NCBI GenBank assembly: GCA_032158295.1
Contig: CM063263.1
Span: 13,154,974-13,218,973 of the forward strand
DNA length: 64,000 nt
Source of the DNA: Pycnopodia helianthoides
Lineage: Eukaryota; Echinodermata; Asteroidea; Forcipulatida; Asteriidae
Reading direction: 5' to 3'
The stretch's first letter is position 1. Every line of letters starts with the position of its first letter. The position numbers were made by a program, and so were the translations under genes. Below the pieces are notes generated by a model. That model had not been told where the DNA came from, did not search any database, and worked only from the letters and a program-made list of their open reading frames with translations. Below are positions 43,850 to 55,085 of this stretch, piece by piece.

Positions 43850-45113
43850 GTGAGCATTTTATGCACGATTGTATAATATTTTGATTAATGAAATATATTC
43901 TTTAAGAAGGAGGTATAATACACTGTAATTATTCTTCACGTTTAGTTCGTAAGAAGGGATTGGTTTTCTAGTTTCTGTAAAAAACTTAAGCAGTCATACA
44001 ACTTACAAAAAAATACAAGCTCGTCCAAATTTTTAGCATAAAAGAATGACTGTTGTTGAGGCTTGTGACTCGACCTACTAGTACTACTCATGGGCAGGGT
44101 GGAATGAACATGGTATTAAGGCTTTTTAACATTACATTGGCGACTAGACCGTTTCTTCATTTGCTGGTATGTGCCACCTGTCTTGAACCTGTGTCATGAT
44201 GTTTACAGTGCATTGCCATGTTTGCCATGAGAGTAGTCTTGACTTAAGTCAAGGCCGTCTTCACACACATCCACCAACGCTGAACACGAAGCAGCGCGAA
44301 ATAAAACGGTGCACTGCGCGCTGCAGCGACCTGAAAAAGACTACATATGTGCACATATGGAGGGGTAATGCCGCTGTTTCAGTGAATCAAATCAGCACTC
44401 ATGACCATGGCACATGCGCATCAGTAAACATCATGGCTCTAGTCTTACTCTAGACGATAATTAATCAAGTGATTGACACCTCCAAGTCTGAGATTTTTTA
44501 TAATATACACCAAAACGAGGTTGCACATTTTTTATTTGTCGTGATGTCCACAATTGCGCAATGGTGAGTGACAACTGGGGGAAAATCTTGGCAACAAATC
44601 ATGGGTTTCTGTCCGAAAAATCATTTCACCTCCTGATGCTATGTTGGCGTAGGGCCAAGAAGCGATAGGAGTCCAGGAAGTCCAGCACGGGGCAGATTCA
44701 ACATGGCACGTATTAACAATAACACAAGCGGGTCTATTTGTAGCTTTGCGTTTGATTTGACCTGGCTTTGCATGAAACTTCGTTAGCCCAATTTAAAATT
44801 GAGAGTACATATAGTCCTAATTTGTAGAACACTTTGTAACTTGGGCAAGATCTCAGAACTGTACAAAACAGTCATAGTTAGGTAATCAAGTATGATGCTC
44901 CACACCTTATACAATCAGACAATAATGTTTGGCTGCCAAACTATTCAGGGTGTGCAGATACCATGAAGGGTATTCTGGAGTTGAGGGTAAAATTATATTG
45001 ATGTTTAATTTGAGGTGTGATAAGTAAAATGCATGTCTGAAATTCATGATTTACTTTTTAGTAGGTTAGCATGCTCAAACTAAGGTTGACTTATCATCAA
45101 ATGTATTTTTCAG
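43850..45113 (+). other. NDUFS1 intron 1
   Basis: 1.26 kb without coding exons. It includes a perfect palindrome (cttgacttaagtcaag) near 44238 and a GC-richer patch at about 44270-44430. No further feature is recognised. Confidence 0.5.
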
Positions 45114-45138
45114 TTTTGCACAGACTTCAGTAGTCGCC

Positions 45139-48100
45139 ATGTTAAGGGCACCACTGTCGCGTGCTTTGCTGGTTACAAGGCAGCTGGCTCCAAGTCTCTC
45201 TGGTAACCGGCTTAATTCAACAGCTGCACCAGAGAAAGTGGAGGTATTTGTTGATGACAAGAGTGTGCTAGTGGATCCAGGTACAACAGTTCTGCAGGTA
45301 AGTAGCAAGAAAAGAACACTGTAGATTCCATGCAACAAATATGATTGATTCTTTGATGGATTTATCAATCTGGAAATAGAGTGACTCTTTACCTGTTGTC
45401 TTAAAACCTTTTAACGCCTCAGTTTGTATTCTGAATACTTATCTGTACATACAGGCATGTGCCATGGTTGGTGTTGAGATCCCAAGGTTCTGTTATCATG
45501 ACAGACTCTCCGTTGCTGGAAACTGTCGAATGTGTCTTGTTGAAGTGGAAAAGTCTCTGAAGGTAAGGTAGTCATCCCAAAACATCCAAAGATTATATGA
45601 TTATCCGAAATGTAGTAATATGTTATTCATATAAGGACATTGATTGAAATGATTCTTATTTGATTGGTTGAACAGCCTGTAGCATTCATACAAAGACATG
45701 TGTAAAATGATTCTTATTTGATTGATTCATTCATTGATTCATTGAACAGCCTGTAGCTGCATGTGCTATGCCAGTAATGAAAGGATGGAGAATTAAAACC
45801 AACTCAGAGATGACAAGAAAAGCCAGGTATGTTTTACTTATAAAGTTATAATTATCTAGTATTATTAATGAATAGCAGAATTATTAATGAATTTCAGAAT
45901 TCTTCAGAAAAGTGTTTATTTTCATTTCCAAATTTAAAAAAGTAGTTTAAAGAAGTTCTAGATAACTTGAATTTCATGTATGAATCCAAACAGTTTTCCT
46001 AGAAATCCGACAAATATTGTCTGTGTTGGGGAGTATTCTGTTTGTCATCGTTGAGTTTTCTGTTTACCGTTTCAGAGAGGGTGTCATGGAATTCCTGTTA
46101 ATGAATCATCCATTGGACTGTCCCATTTGCGACCAGGGAGGAGAATGTGACTTACAGGTAAATAAGCAGTAAAGGTCAAAGGTTATTTGTATTTATTTGT
46201 TATTTTCACATTTTCCCAGGTCATTAATTTTTTTTTGCATTTTCACATTTTGTTAGATGAATGTTTTCTCTTCTGTTTGATTATCTAAGTTTTTTCTGAA
46301 ATTTTAAACTTTTTAAAAGTTTTGCTCTTTCTTAGCACATTTCAATTAACCCTTACCCTCTCAAATCCTTCTAAATCCTCTTTGCCGATATGAAGGATTC
46401 AGGACTTGGGCCAGTAGGCCCAAATAACATTGCTTATCACTGAGTCAGGCATTACAATGTTATGTAAGTCTAAATAATTTGGACTGGAGTGACATAAGAG
46501 GGAGGCTATTGGAGGATAGAGGTCACATGTATGCAACAATGCCTAGGGAGTAAGGGCTCATGACAAATGATTATTTAAGAATTCCACACTTGACTTTTGA
46601 CCTTTCAGGATCAGTCGATGGCATTTGGTAGTGATCGTAGTCGTTTTACAGATAACCAATTCACTGGTAAGAGATCTGTGGAAGATAAGAATGTTGGACC
46701 ACTTGTTAAGACCATAATGACAAGGTGTATTCACTGCACACGATGCATCAGGTAAGTTTTATTTATAGCTTTGTTTTATTTCTAAATTCCCATAACACTA
46801 AAACATGTTGGATTGTCACTAAGTGAGATGAATGCATCAACAAATAAGTTTGTATGTATGCTTTTAGTTTTCACTCTATGAGTTTTTTAACACATCATGT
46901 GGCAGAGGGTGTCCCCCTCCCCCTAAATAATCCCATACTTTAACACACTCTTTTCCTCTTGTACGGAAGTAAATCCTCTAAAGAATTCCTACGATTCCCA
47001 GAACACAATGAAGACACACTAGGAGGGGGGTACACCATGCTACATATTGAGCACCAAATGAGTCTCAACTAAATAAAGTGTCAATAGTTCAGATATGCTG
47101 TTGTTAGTATAACTGCATGCAGTATTTGTTTCTAATCCAGGTTTGCAAGTGAAGTTGCAGGTGTTGATGATCTTGGTACTACAGGAAGAGGTGGTGACAT
47201 GCAGGTAATAATGACTTGCTCATAACACACTGAGACTAGAATGTTTACATCAAATTGCAGGTGGATATTGGACGCATCTTTCTCTAGGAGCGATAAAATA
47301 TTGTTTTTAACTAAATTAATGTCCTATTCTTATGTGCCAATGGACACTAGTTTTCTGTATTCTTATGATGCAGACAATAAAATTTATAGTTCTAAATCTA
47401 ATTCGAATTCTCCTTAAATTGGTCCATCACTGTCTACACTGTGAGTTAATTTTTGTGATTGAATTGTTTCTTGTTTATTTTTTTCCTTAGGTTGGCACCT
47501 ACATAGAGAAGATGTTTATGTCAGAGTTGTCTGGAAATGTAATTGGTGAGTGAAGTTTCAGTCCGACCTTTCTGTGAATAATCTCTCCTTTTATAACCAT
47601 GACTGTATTAGCCTTTCCTGTAAAATATATGCTAATTACATTCAGCCACTATTGGTTGTCAAACGCCATAAAGTTGTGCACTAGGCAGATGCATAAACGC
47701 GTCCGGTCTCGCCACCATTAGCCCCATACAAAAAGGTGCAATGTTACCTCATTTTGCCTACCAGTAGTTAGTGGGAATGCGGAATGCGTGGTGATGTGCA
47801 ATTTATTTCATGGGAAAAGACCATATTGAAAGCCTTGGGTTAACAAGAAGATGGTGTTACCGGAAACCGAATATACATTGATACCTCACCAAGCAATGCC
47901 TCAAAAACCATAACCCACAGTGAATTATTTCAGAAGATAAAGAGCTAATTCCGTTTGTATTTGATCTTTTAGATTTGTGTCCTGTTGGAGCTTTGACATC
48001 TAAGCCTTATGCCTTTACGGCTAGACCTTGGGAAACAAGAAAGACTGAATCTATTGATGTTTTAGACGCTGTAGGGAGTAATATTGTTGTTAGTACACGC

Positions 48101-51100
48101 AGTGGTGAAGTCATGAGGATCCTACCCAGACTCAATGAGGTCAGTTAATTGTGCCATTTTAATCTGGTTTCCTATACGCTGGACACTTGTTATAATGCTG
48201 ACACTTAAAAGGGATCAGACCATTTTGTCTGTTAGTTTTGATTGATGAAGTCCCACACAGACTTAACCCTCTTTCTCTCCTTAACATTTTCCAGTGAGTT
48301 TACTAAACATTTAAAGGTTGGTCATAGATTGGTTTTTGTCAACGTTATTATGATTTATAGGCAAAGTATAAAGAAAGATACAATAAAAGTCATATGTTTG
48401 AGAAAGTTTGAACTGAATATAGGGTCTACTTGCTGAGAAACTGGCAAAAACTGTCGCAGTATTTTCACATGAACGTCGAATCTATCCACGTTTAATAAGG
48501 TGACAGCGAGTACCAACCGCATCTTTGGCCGCAGCATTCGCAAAAGGGACACCATCCCTAAGAAATCCGAGAAAAATCGTTTCTCAAATCCAATTTTTTT
48601 TTGCAGCTGCAGTGCTTTTCACCAAGTAAGTTTTTATGGTCATTAATTTTTGGAGTACGTACCATTCTATACCTTTAAAACCATTCATTTGCACAGTTTG
48701 TGTTTGGTGGAACATCTGTGCATAGAACCAATTGTGTATACATGTAAACTACTAAGTAACATACACCACATAACAATAATATTATATTGCAGGCAGACAC
48801 AGAACATCTGTTATTCAGTAACAAGAAATAAATGGTCAGACAGTAGGAAGGTTATTGAAGTCAATATAGAATGCTGATACTTGCTTTTATTATTAATGTC
48901 ATGGTAACTTGATTATTTTTTGTTGTATTTGTCATAGTCCATCAATGAAGAATGGATATCAGATAAGACAAGGTTTGCTTATGATGGACTAAAACGTCAG
49001 AGATTGACTGTACCGATGGTTAAGAATGATGAAGGGAATCTAACTCCAACCAACTGGGAAGATGCTCTTACTAGAGTAGCTGCTAAGGTAGATTGAGTTA
49101 TCATTGTGCTTCATGAATAACCTGTCATTATGCTAAGCCAATCGTCACACCAGTGCAATTCATTCATGTTCCCAATACATGTACTTACAGTTAATCAGAG
49201 GCAATTCTTTCTCTTTAATAACAAAATCCCAATGTGTAATGCCTGATTTGCTCTTGTTTTGAGTTGAATTGGTTTATTTGATGTTTAAGGTCATTTGATT
49301 GGACTATTTTTCTACAGTTAAGTAGCACTGATGGGTCTGACGTAGCAGCCATAGCAGGTGGATTGGTAGATGCTGAAGCATTAGTTGCTCTGAAGGATCT
49401 CCTTAACAGACTTGGATCTGAATCACTGTGCACAGAAGAAATCTTCCCTATGGATGCAGCTGGGTAAGTTAATAATATGTGAGATGAATAAGACAAACAG
49501 TAAGAGAGTACGAGGGCCGATTTGTACGTGCTTCTCAGAAATATAGCCCATATGCACAAGCTTCATCTTAAAAATATACCGTAATGCATCTTAGAAAACT
49601 CACTACAGTCGAAAGAATAAATCAAGCTGCCAAGATGGACGCCATGCTGTAGTTTACATGTAACTATGCCAGGTTTTATAGTTGTGTACCGCATTGCCTT
49701 AAAATCTGTGCGCCATGTTGCTTGCATTTAGATTTCACCCAGAATCCTTTGTGCGCCGATCTTGCGCATTGGGTCATGCGTATATGCTATTGTTTAATTA
49801 GTGTACAGGTGCTATTTGATAAGACTGAAAATTATTTGAAATAATTTGTAATCACTGAAGTAAATGTGCAATATTTCATTTTGATCTGCAGAACTGACTT
49901 GAGATCTAACTATCTCCTGAATACAAGTATTGCTGGCATTGAGGAAGCTGATATAGTTCTATTGATTGGAACCAATCCACGATTTGAAGCTCCATTGTTT
50001 AACACCAGACTGCGCAAAAGCTGGATTCATAATGATCTTCAGGTTGCGATGGTTGGTAACAAGGTGGATTTGACCTACGAGTATGAGGCAAGTTTAAGTT
50101 TGATATATTGTTTTGTTTCTACTGCTTTGCATAAAACTACATGGCAAGGAGTATTGTGTTGTGAATTTCTACGAGTTTCCATTTTTCATGATTGTAACAT
50201 TACTTTAATTTCTTTCACAGCATCTTGGTGATAGTGCGAGTGTTCTTCAAGATATAATTGATGGCAAACACCCATTTAGTAAGATACTCAATGAAGCCAA
50301 ACATCCCATGATTGTTGTTGGTAGTGGTGCTCTGCAGCGTGACGATGGTGCAACAATACATGCATTGGTTGCATCCCTTGCACAGAAGACAAGAGCTGCA
50401 AGTCAGGCAGAGGAGGGCTGGAAGATTCTTAATGTCCTTCACAGGGTAAGTAGACTAGGAACTAGACATGTCAAGTGACTCAAGTTACTGAATAGGACCA
50501 TACTAGTTGACAGAGTTACACAATTTATACATGTTGTTACTTTGAGAAACTTTCTGAAGTTTTTGAAGTAACAGTTGAGAGTCTCAGATGGGTAATGATC
50601 ATAGAGAGATAGCAATGCTGTTAGAATTTAAATGAAAGCCATGTGAAGTGTCAACTATTACTAAGATTATGATTTGATATTTTGGATGTATAGGTTGCTA
50701 GCCAGGTTGCAGCTCTAGATATTGGTTACAAGGCAGGTGTAGACTGCATCAGGGAGAAACCACCCAAGGTGTTATTCCTTCTTGGAGCAGATGGAGGAAC
50801 TGTGACCAGAGCTGACCTCCCTGAGGATTGCTTCATTGTCTATCAAGGTTAGATGCTCGTCTATTATATCATGATTGTTATACCTTAACAATAGGAAACA
50901 AAAGCTGGGCTGATTTCATAGAGAGCTAAGATTGATGTTGAGTGCAAATCAATCTTAGTTGCTAAGCAAAGTGTGATGTCACAATTCAAACTATTATGGT
51001 GATGTTGATCACTCATCTTGAGATGAATCTTAGGGCCTTGTGAAATGGAGCCGTAGTGTGAAAAACCAAAGTGTGGTAAACTGTACTGGGTTCCAACTGG

Positions 51101-53124
51101 ATTGTAAATTGGTCATGTTCTACAATGATTGACAATTTCTAATTGTTATTGTTTACAGGTCACCATGGTGATGAGGGCGCCACAATTGCTGATGTTGTAT
51201 TGTCTGGAGCAGCATATACTGAAAAGACAGCTACATATGTCAACACTGAGGGCAGAGCACAACAAACGAGGTAAAACAATCATTGCTTGAACATGTAATT
51301 CCTTCTTCTCAGTGGATTTCATTTTGAATTGTGACTTTTACACTGGTGGTTTTTTTTAAGGTAGGGTCATAGATTAGTTTTTGTCAATGTAATTCTTATT
51401 TATAGGCAAAATTATAAAGAAAGATACAATAAAAGTCACCTGTGAAAGTTTCAGCTGAATAGTGTCTACTTGTTGAGAAAACAGAAAAAAACTTTCACGG
51501 TATTTTCATCAAGAATGTTGAATCCATCAACGTTTAGCGAGGTGATAGCGGGTATCATCCGCATCTTTGGCCGTAGCATTCACAAACGAACACCATGATT
51601 CAAATTTGTAGACATACTTTTAATGATTTCTAATCAATGTGGGCATTTCAGACAATTAATTTCACAGGATGCTTACTACCATTACCATCTTTATGACAAG
51701 GAGGCTTTCGGATAGAAACTACACACATTTTTTTCTTGGTCAGTATCAAAGTATGACCCTACCTTTACCAATATTTGTTTTATTCTTTGTAGACTTGCTG
51801 TATCCCCACCAGGCTATGCTAGAGAAGATTGGAAGATTATTAGAGCTCTAGCAGAGGTATGTTATCTGTCTTTTAATTTTAATGTTACTTCTTTCTCAAA
51901 AATTACGTTACTTCAGAGGGAGCCGTTTCTCACAATGTTTTATACTATCAACAGCTCTCCATTGCTTGTTACCGAGTAAGTTTTTATGCTTACAATTATT
52001 TTGACTAATTACCAATAGTGTCCAGTGCCTTTAATTAGCTTTTGAGGCAATCCCTAAGGCCTGCATCTCTGTTTTATTGCGTCTGTGTTTGTCTTTTTGT
52101 TCATGTATGTCTCATTTCCAGATTCTCCTGTTTTTCATGTGTATTTTCCCCCCAATGTTTTGTTTGTATTTTGATGTACTTTCTGATATACTTTCAAAAT
52201 TTAATTATGACAAATCTGTTCAGTATGAGAGCGTATCTCATAACAAGAAAGAGCCTAAAACTTTCCAATGAAAATACTTACTTGTGAAAGTATACAACTA
52301 AAATCCCAACAGAACTGTTCATTTTCAAAAATTATGTTATCCAGTTTTCATTTTTAAGAATCAAGACTTTTAGGAAGACATCTTGTTCCTTGTCTCATGA
52401 GATGAACTGTAGGTTATGAATGCCCAGATTCAAACGTGAATCAACTTCCAGCTAATGTTCACTTTATTATCCTCTCTCACTGCTGTGATAGGTTGCAGGC
52501 CAGACACTACCCTATGATGAGCTACAGGAGATAAGAAATAGACTTACACAAGTCTCTCCTAATCTAACCAGATATGGAGATTTAGAGGAAGCTAACTTCT
52601 TTGCCCAGGCAGAGGCAATGGCTAATGTAAGTTGCTAACCATTTAACTTCTACTGTAAGCCAAATGCATATTCTATCTCCATTTGTAACAAATAACAATC
52701 AGAGTGAAAAAATGGCTGAACAATTTGAAAAATGTATAGACTGAAAGTAAAACCTCAAAGCTGTTTACACAAAATTGTGATCATTAGATTACAATATTTA
52801 AAACGATGTACAAACAACCTTTCAGATCTGTTGTATTTAGAACTAAGGCTGTATCCTGATTGATGGCTACGACTGTTGCTAAGGACATCCTATACTTAAC
52901 ACATAATGATGCATTGATCCAGCCATAGCCAATTCAGACATGGCTTAATCTTCACCATATTTATTTTGTTCCTTCAGGTTGCCCAAGCTAAGCTGTCTAG
53001 TAACCCTCTCGAGGCCAAACAAGTTTCCCTGAAAGACTTCTATATGACTGACCCTATCAGCAGAGCTTCCCTCACTATGGCAAAGTGTGTACAGGCAGTT
53101 AATGAAGCTGTAGCCAAGAAGTGA
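45139..53124 (+). CDS. NDUFS1: NDUFS1, 75-kDa Fe-S subunit of complex I (17 coding exons, 727 aa)
   Basis: Largest subunit of the NADH-dehydrogenase (N) module of respiratory complex I; passes electrons from flavin along three Fe-S clusters. Coding exons: 45139-45297, 45455-45562, 45750-45826, 46076-46157, 46609-46751, 47141-47204, 47491-47545, 47973-48139, 48938-49087, 49318-49463, 49892-50087, 50221-50445, 50694-50847, 51159-51270, 51793-51856, 52492-52626, 52978-53124 (2184 nt). A basic transit peptide is followed by a [2Fe-2S] site with Cys66, 77, 80 and 94. One [4Fe-4S] site has His126, Cys130, 133 and 139 ([14 protein letters not shown]). The other has Cys182, 185, 188 (CIHCTRC) and Cys232 ([15 protein letters not shown]). 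The molybdopterin-oxidoreductase-like half follows. The length equals human NDUFS1. The intron after exon 49892-50087 uses a GC donor (GAG/gcaagt). A 4-residue insertion lies at [14 protein letters not shown]. Confidence 0.98.
45617..45757 (+). repeat. Duplicated splice-acceptor segment at NDUFS1 exon 4
   Basis: The block aatgattcttatttgattg plus gaacagcctgtagc occurs twice about 70-75 bp apart. The upstream copy ends at about 45687 and the downstream copy contains the true acceptor (45749/45750). The decoy therefore carries the AG and the first 8 nt of the exon (CCTGTAGC). Confidence 0.75.
46900..47075. repeat. Dispersed repeat, copy 2
   Basis: Matches 30775-30850 plus 31020-31105 (ggcagagggt, tcccatactttaacac, ctcttttcctcttgtac, cccagaacacaatgaagaca, acaccatgctac). 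Lies in NDUFS1 intron 6. Confidence 0.6.
48310..48685 (+). repeat. Dispersed repeat in NDUFS1 intron 9
   Basis: The left part (ggtcatagattggtttttgt, aaagaaagatacaataaaag, gcatctttggccgcagcatt) matches 51357-51603. The right part (caccaagtaagtttttatg, ending cctttaaa) matches 51885-52035. It thus looks like one full-length element whose halves also occur separately. Confidence 0.65.
50907..51052. mobile_element. MITE-like element with inverted ends in NDUFS1 intron 14
   Basis: Starts GGGCTGATTTCATAGAGAGC and ends gggccttgtgaaatggagcc, which are imperfect inverted repeats. The interior has aatcaatcttagttgctaag and a partial inverted copy, gatgaatcttag. Confidence 0.5.
51357..51603 (+). repeat. 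Dispersed repeat, left-half copy, NDUFS1 intron 15
   Basis: About 80 percent similar by eye to 48310-48550, sharing gatacaataaaagtca, gtattttcatc and ccgcatctttggccgtagca. Non-coding. Confidence 0.65.
51885..52035 (+). repeat. Dispersed repeat, right-half copy, NDUFS1 intron 16
   Basis: Carries ttacttcagagggagccg, accgagtaagtttttatgc and an end taccaatagtgtccagtgcc followed by tttaa. The inverse of that end reads TTAAAGGCACTGGACACTAT, similar to the ends of the 7128 element. Confidence 0.6.
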
Positions 53125-55085
53125 AATCAAGGCAAGTAATTAGTCATTTAAGGAGTCTACAGGAATAAGGTGGAGCTTCCTGTAGGAGTGATATATATGA
53201 TAAGAAGTAAAAGGGTTTAAACGATGGCCATAATATCTGTTCAAACTAGCAACAAAAAACTGACAAGTTAGAATTTCAAATCAGTTGCTGGATAACTGCA
53301 AGACTGGTTTGAAACTTTGTTTCCAGTGTTAAGTAGAAAAATGAACTGAAACTGTTTAAACAATGACCAGAATGTATGTCCAAACAAGCAACAATAAACT
53401 GACAAGTAACAGTTTCAGACTAGGGGTTGGATTTTGTTTGAAACTGTGTTTCGGTTGTTTGCAGAGAAATGTAGAATACCCAGAGTATTTTGAACTATTT
53501 GAACACTACAATGTTACTGTTTAATGACGCACAAAACTCTACTTTGAAGATCAACTTCAACGAAATTAACATTATTAAAAGCTTAACGAGTGTGTAATGA
53601 TTACATACAATTGAGTAAAACTCAATAAAAATGGTTTCATCACATAAAATAACAACATTTTGATCAGTGTCTCGCTGGGCAAAAGTGCAGAGTTTCATGA
53701 AAAAGCCCCTAAGCTCTTAGAAATTAAAACAGCACTGTGATATCACACTACGGATTGGATTCAAAGAAGACAATGCAAAATGATTAGCAAAGCAGATGAA
53801 CAACCTTCATCCAATCCATGGTGTGTTGTATTTTACGTCACGGCACTGACCGGTTTAACACTGGTCTTATGAGGCACCGGTACTTCATTGTTGATTTCAT
53901 TTTTATGGGTCATTGCTGGGAACCAAGCGGGGCACTGCCAATGGCAGGAAAATGACACTAGTTCAAAAATCAAAGGGGAGGGGGGCGGCTAGTTTTCTAT
54001 CAAATTTTAACAAAATTACAGAGAGAAAATCTTATGACCAAATAACTAAACACAAAATAAACAAGGATAAATAGTCAAATTAGTTTGAGTGATTTCGTTC
54101 AAGTTGATCTTGAAAAACAATCATTTCAACATGTGGAACTTGTCGTCTGTAGTTCTTATATTATAAGTTACTGCATTTAATTGTCATATTTTCTTTTACA
54201 ACTAATTTAAAGATCAAGTCAATGACATTCGATTAAAATACCAAGATGTGTGATTTGTGATCCATATTTATTGGCTTCAACTTCCAGTAATACAGAAACA
54301 CTTTGAATGAAATTAATAGCATCACACTCATTTACAAATATTTGCTGTACAAAGATGTTTTGAATGGCTATAACATTAAGCATTGATGTGGTTCATTAAC
54401 AAAAAAATCTTATTTGAAGTTTCTTCACCCGAGAACAATTTTATGGCCAGTAACATACTATCAAGAGAAAGAATTTACTAGACTGTTTATGGGTTACTTC
54501 CAAGAGTGATTACTTAAATAAATGATTTGAAAAACAAGCGACCGGTAACAATAAGAACTTGTACATCTTCATCACAATAATTAAGTAGCTATGTTTGAAG
54601 TAAACTACCTGTTAACGTTGAATTAAGTTGGACCGCTTGGCATTTCAACTGTACATACACATTGTGATTGTTTTCCAATAAATATTTGTTGGATTGAAAG
54701 CTAAAAAGTCTGAATCTGTGTTTTCAGTTGTTCCATTGTTCCTTTATGATTTTCCTTAAAAAAAATACTGCACCTTTTTAATGTCTATTGTTCAAAGTTT
54801 CTGTTGATCTTTACCATGTTTTGATTGCTTAATATTTTGTTGATTTTCAAATTCTATTGCAGGATTGAACTGACTTCTGAAGCTGTTGTTGTTTCCAATG
54901 ATTTTTCTCAATTCTTTCTTGATTCACTCAGACTACAATGAATCGTTATAGTTTATGATGTTTCCAGTTTTTGTTGATTTTTGGAACTGTATCAGTTCTT
55001 GTTTGTTCCTAGTATTAAGTTGCTATTGATTCATAATGCTTACATTGATTACGTTGATTTCAATGATATGATTCATTGATTACCC
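53125..55085. other. Convergent 3' ends of NDUFS1 and the HCN channel gene
   Basis: AT-rich. Possible polyadenylation signals are AATAAA at 53393-53398 (+ strand, NDUFS1) and TTTATT at 54267-54272 (AATAAA on the minus strand, HCN). A local imperfect duplication (aacgatggccataatatctg versus aacaatgaccagaatgtatg, each followed by a caaactagcaac/caaacaagcaac-type stretch) lies at about 53220-53400. No other gene is seen. Confidence 0.65.
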
